From NCBI GenBank assembly GCA_026708005.1, contig JAPOVR010000032.1, positions 62,001 to 126,000 on the forward strand: 64,000 bases of DNA, read 5' to 3'. The stretch is from Actinomycetes bacterium (lineage in GTDB: Bacteria > Actinomycetota > Thermoleophilia > Gaiellales > Gaiellaceae). Shown here in pieces: positions 28,171 to 36,397 of the stretch. Position 1 is the first letter of the stretch; each line of letters opens with the position of its first letter. The notes under the pieces were generated by a model, which saw only the letters and a program-made list of their open reading frames with translations, was not told where the DNA came from and ran no database searches. Position numbers and translations under genes: made by a program.

Positions 28171-29109
28171 ATGGCTAAACGAGCTGGCGTCGTGCTCGAG
28201 CGCGACGACGTCACGATCCTCGACACGAACGCAATGCCGTGGGAGGACCACTTCTACGGCGGCACCAAGACGAAGATCCTCACGCGCTTCGACGACGGCG
28301 CGCCACTGGTCCAGATCGTGTGGATTCCCGCCGGGCTTGAGACGTTCGGCGACGCTCCGGAACGCCACGCCCATGCCGTGACCGAGCGGCTCCTGGTGTT
28401 TGCGGGCGAGTTCCCGATCATCGAGTACGAGGACTTCGAAGACACGGTCGGCGAGCGGGTCGTGTTCAAGCCCGGCTGGTATCTCGATCGGCGTGCGGGC
28501 AGCGTCCACGGCGCCGACCCCGCGAACCCGGCTCCGGTCGGGTTCCTCTGCATCGAGTGGCGAGAGGGCAGGAGCTACGTCGGCGAGGACGGCTCCGAGA
28601 CGGAGGTCCACCATCTCGACGGACCAGTTTCCCCAAAGCCACAGGCGAACGACCCGGCGAAGACCGGCGGCGGCGTCTACGAACGAGACAACGTGACGAT
28701 CCTCGACACGACCGCAATGGCGTGGGAAGACCACCACTACCCTGGCTTCAAGGCCAAGATCCTCTCCCGTGACGCGAACGGGGCGCCGAGCGTTCAGCTG
28801 GTCTGGATGCCGCCCGCGCTCACCTCGTTCGACGAGAAGGCCGCGCGCCACGCCCATACGAACGCCGACGAGTGGGTGCTCTTGCTCGCGGGCGAGATCT
28901 CGATGCGCGAGTATGAGAGCTTCGACGACACGGTCGGCGAGACGGTTGTCTTGAAGCCCGGCTACTACGTCGACCGGCGCCGCGGCAGCGTACACGGCGC
29001 AGATCCAGCGGACCCGTCGCCGGTCGGGGCGCTCTGGCTCGCGTGGCGCACGGGGCCGCACTACCTCGGCGAGCCGGGCGCCGAGAACGACATCGACTAC
29101 CTCGAGTAG
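28171..29109 (+). CDS. Bicupin protein with two tandem cupin domains
   Basis: A 312-residue protein made of two similar halves (about 1-150 and 165-312). Each half begins with ERDDVTILDT or ERDNVTILDT and contains WEDHxY, a metal-type His pair (ERHAHAVTE, ARHAHTNADE), EYExFxDTVGE, KPGWYLDRRAGSVHG or KPGYYVDRRRGSVHG, and a WR-containing end. This is an internal duplication of a cupin sensor or dioxygenase-like domain. The His spacing in both halves suggests both could bind metal. Substrate unknown. The ATG at 28171 is preceded by GGAGG at about 28160. Confidence 0.85.
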   Translation: MAKRAGVVLERDDVTILDTNAMPWEDHFYGGTKTKILTRFDDGAPLVQIVWIPAGLETFGDAPERHAHAVTERLLVFAGEFPIIEYEDFEDTVGERVVFKPGWYLDRRAGSVHGADPANPAPVGFLCIEWREGRSYVGEDGSETEVHHLDGPVSPKPQANDPAKTGGGVYERDNVTILDTTAMAWEDHHYPGFKAKILSRDANGAPSVQLVWMPPALTSFDEKAARHAHTNADEWVLLLAGEISMREYESFDDTVGETVVLKPGYYVDRRRGSVHGADPADPSPVGALWLAWRTGPHYLGEPGAENDIDYLE

Positions 29110-29464
29110 CTGCCAGCGGCCGCCTAGCGAGCGAGGAGCGGGGAGCGGTCACCGCCCCGGCCTCGACAAGCGATGAGCTCGAGAAGCACTAGCTGAACAC
29201 GCCGATTTGAAGGGCTTGGTGGTGAGCCCTCTGCGCGCTCGCCGGTACGCGCGGCCGTAGAGCTTGCCCACGTTGCCCACCGTGCCGGCGAAGCGTTCAA
29301 TGCTCCTCTGGCGGGCTCCCGCGTCTGTGAGGGTCGCGACGTTAGGCCGTTCCCGCCACGCCTAACAGGTGGCCCGCTCTGCGAGGTCGAGGTCATCTTC
29401 GCCGGCCACACACTCGAGCAACGATGACCCTTGTTCGGGCTGGTGTGATGACAAGCTCTCGCTG
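29110..29464. other. Intergenic region, no supported gene
   Basis: About 355 bases. Minus-strand frames around 29160-29290 (VGNVGKLYGRAYRRAR) look faintly protein-like but have no recognisable family and no start context. Confidence 0.35.
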
Positions 29465-29584
29465 ATGGCCCCAGACGCGGCTTCCAACCGGAATACCGTT
29501 CTCCTCACGGTCGATTTCGACGCGATGTCATTGTGGACGCCCGGGGAGACGTTCGCGTCCGCACGGACAGTCGGTCACCGTTGA
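29465..29584 (+). pseudogene. Possible N-terminal relic of a polysaccharide deacetylase
   Basis: A 39-codon frame reads MAPDAASNRNTVLLTVDFDAMSLW and stops at 29582-29584. The TVDFDA-SLW pattern is the usual start of NodB-type deacetylases (first catalytic Asp), but the rest of the domain is absent. Short length makes this tentative. Its TGA overlaps the TTG start of the next gene. Confidence 0.3.
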
Positions 29585-30723
29585 GCGTGACCCGCGCTCT
29601 CCTCGAACGCCGCTGGGGGAAGCTCCAGGCGGCCATGGCCGCGTCGGACATCGATGCGCTCGTTCTCGCGGGTCGTGGAGTGCTGACGTGCTATGGACTC
29701 GTCGCCTACGCAACGGCATATACACCGCTGATCCGTACCGCGTACGCGCTGCTGGGCCGGGAAGGTGAGCCCACCGTCTGGCTTGCGAGCGATGTGGACG
29801 CTGAGGCTGCGGCCGAACGGTCCGGTCTGGCAGACATACGCATGACAGGGGAGATGCACGCGGCGCCAGGTGCCAGGCCGACGGCCGCCCTGGTGGCGGC
29901 CGAGATCCGTGCTCGTGGAGCGACCCGTATCGGCGTCGCCGGCCTAGCGGACATCATCCCGCGCTCCGAGGCGGCGCTCCTCGAAGAAGGCCTCCACGGG
30001 GTTTCGGTAACCGACGCAACCGCCCTCGTGAAGAACGTCAAGCAAACGAAGGACGCCGACGAGGTTGCCGGCCTCCGCTCAGCGCTCACCCTCGCCACCG
30101 AAACGTACGACGCTGCGCCGGCAATGCTCCAACCGGGCGCGCCGGCACAGGGCGTCGTCGCCGAGCTCGAGCTCATGTTGCGTGCGGACGGCGCCACGGA
30201 GCTCCTGGTCTTCGTCCACGCAGGGCTCCATATCGTCAAGCGGGTGACGGACACCGTCCTGAGCGAGGGCGACCTCGTCACGGTCTGTGTGGAGGTCGCA
30301 GATCGGTACGGCTACTGGGTTGAGATCGCGGGTCTCTTCTCGCTCGGTGAACCATCGGAGCCCGCGCTGAACCTGACGGCCGGCTGCTATGAGGCACTCC
30401 GCCTCGCCGGCGAACGGCTACGCGACGGTCAGCCCGTCGCGGCAGCGACGATCGCCCTCGACGAGGTAGCTGAGCGCCGCAACCTTACGACACAGCTCGG
30501 TCTTGGACACGGCATCGGCATCGACCACGACCTGCCCATCCTCCATAGCGAGAGCGACGCGGCCTTCGAGGCGGGCCAGGTGATCAGCGTGCACCCGAGC
30601 CTGTCTGACGCCGAGCGCGGCATCGGTGCGCTGGTCGCTGACGCGTTCCACGTAACGCCGACCGGAGCTCAGCGACTCAGCACCCTACCTCTCGAACTCA
30701 CCGTTGTCCGCTCGGACGGATGA
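29581..30723 (+). CDS. M24 (creatinase/Xaa-Pro peptidase) fold protein, probably non-metallo
   Basis: A 380-residue protein with an N-terminal creatinase-like domain (RRWGKLQAAMAASDIDALVL) and a C-terminal pita-bread domain (NVKQTKDADEVAGLR, LGLGHGIGIDHDLPIL, FEAGQVISVHPSL). The metal-binding Asp pair normally in LLDIGA and ADLTRT is replaced by VCVEVAD and VEIAGLF, so the dinuclear metal site is probably absent, as in creatinase-type members. The start is taken as TTG 29581 or GTG 29587; a GTG at 29533 would add 16 residues. It could be a C-N hydrolase of creatine-like compounds; this is inference. Confidence 0.72.
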   Translation: MSVTRALLERRWGKLQAAMAASDIDALVLAGRGVLTCYGLVAYATAYTPLIRTAYALLGREGEPTVWLASDVDAEAAAERSGLADIRMTGEMHAAPGARPTAALVAAEIRARGATRIGVAGLADIIPRSEAALLEEGLHGVSVTDATALVKNVKQTKDADEVAGLRSALTLATETYDAAPAMLQPGAPAQGVVAELELMLRADGATELLVFVHAGLHIVKRVTDTVLSEGDLVTVCVEVADRYGYWVEIAGLFSLGEPSEPALNLTAGCYEALRLAGERLRDGQPVAAATIALDEVAERRNLTTQLGLGHGIGIDHDLPILHSESDAAFEAGQVISVHPSLSDAERGIGALVADAFHVTPTGAQRLSTLPLELTVVRSDG

Positions 30724-30781
30724 GACGGTGAGCGTCGTCGTTTGGCCGGAAACTTGAGCTCAACCAGAGTGCGTCCAGCTG

Positions 30782-31125
30782 TCAGCCGAGTGGCGCCGAT
30801 TCGATCGCGTGCGCAGCCGGCAGAACCTCGTCCGCAAAGCGGTCGAGTTGCTCGAGCATGCCCTCGGTTGTGCCGGAAGGCGGGTCAAAGAGGATCGTGA
30901 TGTGCGAGTATCCGTGGGCGGCGAAGTCCTCGAGGTCAGAGATGATCTGCCCGGCGTGCCCGGTAAGCGTTGGACGTCTGTCTCTTCCCGTAACGGGGTC
31001 TGACTTGTCCGTGATTCTCCCGGAGGCGAGCCCGAGGAGCTGAAAGTCATCGAGGTCGCGACCGACACGCGACCGACACGGTCCGCCTCGTCAACGATCG
31101 CCTCCCGCACATAGTCGTAGCTCAC
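30782..31125 (-). pseudogene. C-terminal remnant of an LLM oxidoreductase
   Basis: The minus strand ends with a frame reading LTGHAGQIISDLEDFAAHGYSHITILFD then GTTEGMLEQLDRFADEVLP, the typical C-terminus of luciferase-like oxidoreductases. Upstream, an 11-bp tandem duplication (GTGTCGGTCGC twice, near 31060-31085) breaks the frame from the preceding YVREAIVDEADRVGR. The N-terminal two thirds are missing and the relic abuts the truncated SDR at about 31125. Confidence 0.6.
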
Positions 31126-31872
31126 GGGGCTGGCCGGGGGATTGCGAAGGGAATCGCGCGGCGATTCGCTGAGGAAGGAGCAGATGTCGTGGCGTTCGAC
31201 CTTGACGCGGATGCGCTGGCAGAGACGGCAGCTGAGTTTCAGAAGAGCGGCTGGAATCTGACAACCGTGGCCGGGAACGTGACGAGGCGAGATGATGTCC
31301 GGGGTGTGGTGAACGAGTGTGTCGCTCGGTTCGGCAAACTCGACGTGATGGTGGCCGCGGCGGGCGTGCTCCACCTCGCGCACGTTCTCGAGATCGACGA
31401 CAAGAGCTAATAGTATACCCTAGACGTCAACGTCAACGGGGTTTTCTACTGCACCCAGGAGGCAGGCCGTGTGATGGTGGCTGGTGACGGTGGCGCGATT
31501 GTCGCAATCGCCTCCATCAACGCCCACTGGGCCGGCAACAATAACTCGAGCTACTGTGCGTCTAAGGGTGCCGTTGTGAGCTTCGTGCGCGCCGCGGCCC
31601 TGGATCTCGGGGCTCAGGGCGTACGCGTCAACGTCGTCCACCCGGGACTGACAGATACCCGCATCGGCGGAATCGTGGTCCACGACCCGGTCATGGGGCC
31701 CGCGTTCCTCCAGGGAAACCCGATTAAGCGCTTTGCCGAACCCGCCGATACCGCCAACGCAGGCCTCTTCCTCGCATCCGAGGATGCGTCGTACATCACC
31801 GGCTCGCAGATCACGGTTGACGGCGGCTTTACAACCGGCACCGGCTTCGTGCCCGAAGAGGCACGCACGTGA
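31123..31872 (+). pseudogene. SDR oxidoreductase of cassette B, inactivated
   Basis: Strongly similar to the SDR at 18116-18895, but the first dozen residues are missing; the frame picks up at GAGRGIAKGIARRFAEEGADVV. Two consecutive stops, TAA TAG at about 31408-31413, replace the Trp-Gln that follows LEIDDKS. Beyond them the frame is open to the end with IASINAH, SSYCASKGAV and ITGSQITVDGG intact. No product is expected. Confidence 0.85.
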
Positions 31873-32077
31873 TGCGACGCCGCTCGAAGCTCACTCGGCG
31901 TTGGACATCGCAGGCGAGCGGCGCGCTCGGAGGCAGCGTGCGGCGTTGGGCATCGCCGAGGGGTTTGTGCATTCAGGTGGCCTTTGCCGGCGCATCGACT
32001 CGGCAGGTTCGCTGACCCTTGAGCCCGGCGTGATCGAGACCGCGCAAGAGTTGGGCCCGCCGGCAAGACCTTTGTAT

Positions 32078-32956
32078 TCAAAACCGGTGGATATATGGAG
32101 AGAGCGGAAGGGTCTCTCGTCGGATCTCCGGATAGCGCAGTGGAAGCCCAGGCACGCCCAGCTCCGTAACGGCGAGGTGGAACCGGCTCACGTTGGCGAC
32201 AACGAGCCGATCGAGATCGTCACCGGCAAAGACGATGTTGGTCGGCGCCGAGAGCATCGTGCCGCTGGGATCCTCAACAAGGAGCTCGACGACACCATCC
32301 GGGCTGATCCGATAGATGCGGTTGGGGGAGTAACACGACACGTAGAGTGATCCCTCGACGTCCAAAGCGATTCCGTCCGGAGCACAGCCCACAAGCTCCG
32401 TCACGATCTCCCGCGGGCCGGCCGATCCGTCCGCGAGAACTGGAATCCACGAGACCAGCGGGCGTCGCGACTCGACCACGTAGAGTGCGTTGCCGTCGGC
32501 GCTCAGGCAGCAGCCATTTGTATAGCAGTTCGGTTCTCTCGACCACACCGACGTTTCGCCGGCTGCAGAGATCCGAAAGATTCTTCCGTCATCCGGCCCC
32601 CAGTCACCGGAACTCGACACGTAGAGATTCCCTTCATCGTCGAACGCTGGGTAATTTGGCTGGTTGAGGGGCTCCTCATCGGTCCCCGCCGAGTAGATCT
32701 CCGTTCCTCCAGTCGAAGGTTCGAACAGGAACACCTTGTGGTGGTAGAGATCGCAGGCATAGACGCGGAGGTTTGCATCGAGCGCCAGACCAAGGACGAA
32801 TCCCCGCGTCGTTCCGATCTGCTCGGCTCGACCCTCCATCGTCGCCCGGTAGATCTGGCCGGCCTCGCCCCCCGCATAGAGGCAGCCATCTGGTCCCCAC
32901 GTCACTCCCTCGGGATGGTCGAGACCTTGTACAAGCATAGCGAAGCTGTCCAGCAT
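32078..32956 (-). CDS. SMP-30/gluconolactonase/LRE family protein, copy B
   Basis: A 292-residue beta-propeller lactonase-type protein, collinear without gaps with the product at 17076-17954. It retains the same blade motifs (HPEGVTWGPDGCLYAGG, YPAFDDEGNLYVSS, APDGIALDVEGSLYVS) and metal-site positions. The ATG at 32956 follows GAGGAAG; the frame is open further upstream but the paralogue fixes the start. Unlike the neighbouring SDR and Rieske genes it is intact, so it is probably still under selection. It is convergent with the SDR pseudogene and divergent from the LLM gene. Confidence 0.88.
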   Translation of the reverse strand: MLDSFAMLVQGLDHPEGVTWGPDGCLYAGGEAGQIYRATMEGRAEQIGTTRGFVLGLALDANLRVYACDLYHHKVFLFEPSTGGTEIYSAGTDEEPLNQPNYPAFDDEGNLYVSSSGDWGPDDGRIFRISAAGETSVWSREPNCYTNGCCLSADGNALYVVESRRPLVSWIPVLADGSAGPREIVTELVGCAPDGIALDVEGSLYVSCYSPNRIYRISPDGVVELLVEDPSGTMLSAPTNIVFAGDDLDRLVVANVSRFHLAVTELGVPGLPLRYPEIRRETLPLSPYIHRF

Positions 32957-33035
32957 GTCTTCCTCTCTCGTGCTCTCCGATTGGCGCGTCCACGACGCGT
33001 TCGTCGCGGCCAGAGGTAACTCTAATGCCGAGCAG
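32957..33035 (-). promoter_or_regulatory. Conserved leader/promoter region of SMP-30 gene, copy B
   Basis: Counterpart of 16995-17075. TTAGAGTT on the minus strand (TAGAGT at 33024-33019), a CGCGCCAATCGG box and the GAGAGAGGAAG ribosome site are shared with copy A. Divergent promoters for the LLM gene must lie in the same 170-base interval. Confidence 0.35.
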
Positions 33036-33128
33036 TCCAGCAGGACCGGGCGAGGTGGATCGCGGCGTCTGCGATGGCGCGAGCGACGATAGGCTTTGCG
33101 ACTGCGCACATCGAGAGGAGAGGAGCCA

Positions 33129-34178
33129 GTGGCTTCGCAACAGGAGCCAGGCCATCCGCTGAAATTTGGCGTCTGGTACGACTTCCGCAACCCGCGGCTC
33201 TGGCCTCGCTCGTATGCACGCCTATACCGGGAGAGCCTTGCTCAGATCGAGTGGGCAGACGAGCTCGGCTTCGAGTCGGTCTGGCTCTCCGAGCACCACT
33301 TCACGGACGAGGCGTACCTGCCCGCAATGCTCCCGATGCTGGCCGCCGTCGCGGCACGAGCGAAGCGGATGCGGATCGGAACCGCGGCGTTGCTCGCCCC
33401 GCTCCACCATCCTCTGCGTGTCGCCGAGGATACCAGCGTCGTCGACCACTTGTCAGGAGGGCGGCTCGAGCTTGGTCTTGCGCCAGGCTATCGCCCAGAG
33501 GAGTTTGAGGCTCTCGGAGTTCCTCACTCGGAACGCGGTTCTCGAACAGACGAGCTAGTCGACATCCTCAAGACTGCCTGGCGGGGAAAACCGTTCTCGT
33601 ATACGGGTCGCCACTACACCCTCAGGGACGTTCAGGTGACACCGGCACCGTTCCAGAGGCCACACCCACCCCTCTGGATCGGGGGTGGCAGCCGAGCGGC
33701 AGCCCGACGAGCCGGGCGGCTCGGCTGTCATTTCATGCCCGACTGGGCGGCGAGCCCCGCTGTCCACGACGTGTATCGAGACACGCTCGTCGAGAGTGGT
33801 TACCTGCCGGAACGCTTTCGCGTCTGCATGAACCGGCAGATCTACGTCTGCGAGGATCCCGAGGAAGGATGGCGCGAGGTTGGTGAGCACTACCTCTATT
33901 CGTTCAACCGCTACAGGGAATGGTTCGCTGCCGCCGGCGACTTTCCAGAGCTTGGCGCGCCTCTGGCGAGTAGCGACGAGCTACCTCGAGATGTTCACCT
34001 CGTCGGTACACCTGAAATGGTGATCAAAGACATCCAACAGATACAGAAGACCTACAGCTTTGAACGCTTCATCTTCTTCGCGAATCCTCCCGGACTTCCC
34101 ATCGAGCGCGGCTCGCAATCCCTCGAGCTCCTGGCGCAAGAGGTGATGCCCCACTTTGCTGATACTCCTAGCGGTTGA
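33129..34178 (+). CDS. LLM class flavin-dependent oxidoreductase of cassette B
   Basis: A 349-residue luciferase-like monooxygenase. It has HPLKFGVWYDFRNP at the N-terminus, SVWLSEHHFTDEAYLPAML, MRIGTAALLAPLHHPLRVAED, DHLSGGRLELGLAPGY and PLWIGGGSRAAARRAGRLG. The GTG at 33129 follows GAGAGGAG. It occupies a position between SMP-30 and the partner gene that is empty in cassette A. The cofactor (FMN or F420) cannot be decided by eye. Confidence 0.88.
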   Translation: MASQQEPGHPLKFGVWYDFRNPRLWPRSYARLYRESLAQIEWADELGFESVWLSEHHFTDEAYLPAMLPMLAAVAARAKRMRIGTAALLAPLHHPLRVAEDTSVVDHLSGGRLELGLAPGYRPEEFEALGVPHSERGSRTDELVDILKTAWRGKPFSYTGRHYTLRDVQVTPAPFQRPHPPLWIGGGSRAAARRAGRLGCHFMPDWAASPAVHDVYRDTLVESGYLPERFRVCMNRQIYVCEDPEEGWREVGEHYLYSFNRYREWFAAAGDFPELGAPLASSDELPRDVHLVGTPEMVIKDIQQIQKTYSFERFIFFANPPGLPIERGSQSLELLAQEVMPHFADTPSG

Positions 34179-34686
34179 GTTCGAATTGCTCTGTCTGCGA
34201 GAACTGGTCTCCACCGGCGCGTGCCGCTGTCGCTCGTGGTGACTCGCACGACTCGATCGGCGTCGGGTCGAGGCTGGGCGCAGCCGCACAGTCTCCGCGG
34301 CAAGGATGCACCGCCCCAAGGTTGGGAACCAGCGACGAGACCGCTGGGCGGCCACACCGACCGTAGCGATCGTCTGCCTGCCTGATCGTCGCCGACCTCG
34401 GCGCCCCCGCACGGGCTTGGGCGCTCGCTCGGGAGGCTCGAACCCGTCGTAGCCGACCACCATCGGACCGTCGTAGACGATCGCGATCGGTCTCGCCACC
34501 TTCGGCTCATGTGCTGACTTGCCCCGGGCCGTCTTGAAGCTCGCCCTAGCCGCTTTGAATATACTCGCCGGCAGGAGTTCCCTACTGCCGCTGGTCCGGT
34601 ACCGATGATCAAGACGAAGAAGCGCTTTCTCCCACCAGCTGGCGTGTTCTGTCCCTCAATGAGCAGGCGGTTGGCGCGGTATCGAC
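34179..34686. other. Intergenic region in cassette B, no supported gene
   Basis: About 500 bases between LLM and partner genes. A minus-strand frame near 34499 reads ARPIAIVYDGPMVVGYDG but has no family I know and no start context. The interval may contain decayed coding DNA and the promoter of the partner/selenoprotein pair. Confidence 0.35.
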
Positions 34687-35733
34687 ATGATTGAGCTCGA
34701 AGATTTTGAGGCGTGCTACGAGTTGGGCTGGACCGACGGTCTGCCCGTGATTCCCCCCACGCTCGAGAGGGTGGAGCGAATGCTCGGCGAACTCTCGCAC
34801 CGGCGCGACGAGGTCATCGCGGTGCTACCGCCGGCGGGGGGGATGGCCACCCTGGAGAAGATCGCGGCGAATGCCGTGATGGCAGGGTGCCGCCCTGAGT
34901 ACCTCCCCGTAGTCGAGGCAGCAGTTCGCGCGGTGGCGGATAAGGGCTTCTGGCTCGACGACATGGTGACGGCTGTCGATCCGATGGCCGCTCTCGTCCT
35001 CGTCAGCGGGCCGATCGCGCGGGCTCTGAAGATGAACGGCGACGCCGGAGCCCTCGGGTCGGGAAGCCGTCCGAATGCGACCATCGGCCGCGCACTGAAC
35101 CTCTGTCTGCGCAACCTGGCCGGCGCTCGGCCCATCCGCCATTCGGACGAGCGCGCGCTTGACGGATCGACGATCGGGCATCCAGGGAAATACAGCTATT
35201 GCTATACAGAAAACGTCGTGCTCTCTCCCTGGCCCGAGCTTCCGACCGAGCGTGGTTTCGATGCAGATGACTCCACGGTCACTCTTTACGCTGCAGATGT
35301 ACCAGTCTGCGTCGTTGATATGGGTAGAACCGAGCCCGAACTTATACTCCGGACAATCGCCGAGTCAGCTGCAATCCCTGGCACCACGAACATCTTCTTT
35401 CGCCAGGATCTCTGGCTTGTGATGGCGCCGGAGCATGCCAACCTTATTGCTGATGCGGGTTGGACAAAGGCTGATGCTCAACAGTTTCTATTTGAGCACG
35501 CAAGCATCTCTCGCGAACGTCTCACAAACCGAGGTTTATTCGGGTTCATGGATAATGTGATGAAGCCCTCCTGGCAGGATGACAAAGATAGCGATAACCC
35601 GATCTCAATCGTCGACGCTCCTGAGCGAGTGCTGATAACCGTAGCAGGAGCACCGTACGGCGGGTATACGGCCCTGTGCTTTGGCTTCGGCGAAATCGTC
35701 ATCAATAAAATTGACACGAATAGAGGCAGTTAA
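34687..35733 (+). CDS. Selenoprotein-associated protein of unknown function, copy B
   Basis: A 348-residue paralogue of the product at 15792-16826, collinear through its length. All landmarks of copy A are retained (CYELGWTDGLPV, PPAGGMATLEKIAANAVMAG, LCLRNLAGARPIRHSDERA, GKYSYCYTEN, GAPYGGYTALCFGFGEI). The third codon positions are AT-richer towards the 3' end (about 35440-35730) than in copy A. It is followed after 29 bases by the selenoprotein gene. The activity is unknown. Confidence 0.75.
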   Translation: MIELEDFEACYELGWTDGLPVIPPTLERVERMLGELSHRRDEVIAVLPPAGGMATLEKIAANAVMAGCRPEYLPVVEAAVRAVADKGFWLDDMVTAVDPMAALVLVSGPIARALKMNGDAGALGSGSRPNATIGRALNLCLRNLAGARPIRHSDERALDGSTIGHPGKYSYCYTENVVLSPWPELPTERGFDADDSTVTLYAADVPVCVVDMGRTEPELILRTIAESAAIPGTTNIFFRQDLWLVMAPEHANLIADAGWTKADAQQFLFEHASISRERLTNRGLFGFMDNVMKPSWQDDKDSDNPISIVDAPERVLITVAGAPYGGYTALCFGFGEIVINKIDTNRGS

Positions 35734-35762
35734 GCACTCCGATGCATGATGTGAGGTGAGCA

Positions 35763-36311
35763 ATGAGCAGCGACAGTTCGCGCTACATCAATCCAGTGTC
35801 GGATGCTTATGAGGTGAAGAGCGAAGCTAAACGTTCGTCATCCCTTTCGGACGCCACTGTGGGCCTGGTCGATAGCATGCTGAACCCAGGAGCCATGTGG
35901 GGCCAAGGCATCCTCGACGCCGCCGAGGAATTCCTGAGCCGCACGCAAACGTCACTCACCTTTGCGCGCGTTGCCCGGACCCCGGTCGGTGGGCCATCGC
36001 CGGCGCGGTGGGCGACAGCGATGGCTGAACAGTACAGCGCGCTCGTCACAGCAGCCGGCGACTGAGCCACATGCACGTCGCGCAGTGTGCGCGACATGGT
36101 GGCGGCAGAAGGCGAAGGACTACCCACGGTCATGCTCGTGACCGAGGTGCTCATCGACATGGCGAAGGGGACGGCTCGGGTGTGTGGGCTGCCAAATCTC
36201 GCCATCGTCTCGATGAGCGAAAGCCTCTACGGAGCATCGCGAGAGGAGGTTGCGCGCGTCGCTGCTCCGTACTGCTCTGACGTCGAGACCGGGCTTCTGC
36301 GTGATCTCTAG
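35763..36311 (+). CDS. UGSC-type selenoprotein, copy B (Sec at codon 101)
   Basis: Reads as a 182-residue protein if the TGA at 36063-36065 is selenocysteine. The N-terminal hundred residues align without gaps with copy A (GLVDSMLNPGAMWGQG, GGPSPARWATAMAEQYSALV). After GD-U-ATCTSRS the frame continues EGLPTVMLVTEVLIDMAKGTARVCG and SMSESLYGAS to a TAG at 36309. Codons after the TGA differ from copy A mostly at silent third positions, which is hard to explain if the TGA ended translation. The ATG at 35763 follows GAGG. Redox chemistry through the U-x-x-C pair is likely; the substrate is unknown. Confidence 0.85.
36077..36095 (+). promoter_or_regulatory. SECIS-like hairpin, copy B
   Basis: Identical in sequence to the copy A hairpin: 8-bp stem GTCGCGCA/TGCGCGAC, loop GTG, loop starting 19 bases after TGA. 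The only differences between the copies from TGA through the hairpin are two silent bases next to the TGA. Confidence 0.6.
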
Positions 36312-36397
36312 AGAGACTTACTGGACTGTGTAACACGCTGCACCCAAGCGGGGGTACGATCCGTTCTACCGAGGTGGCCCAGAGCGAGGAGGCTCAG

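Noticed and set aside
34180-34500. tRNA-like GTTCGAAT motif near 34180
   Set aside because: No acceptor, D or anticodon stems can be drawn around it.
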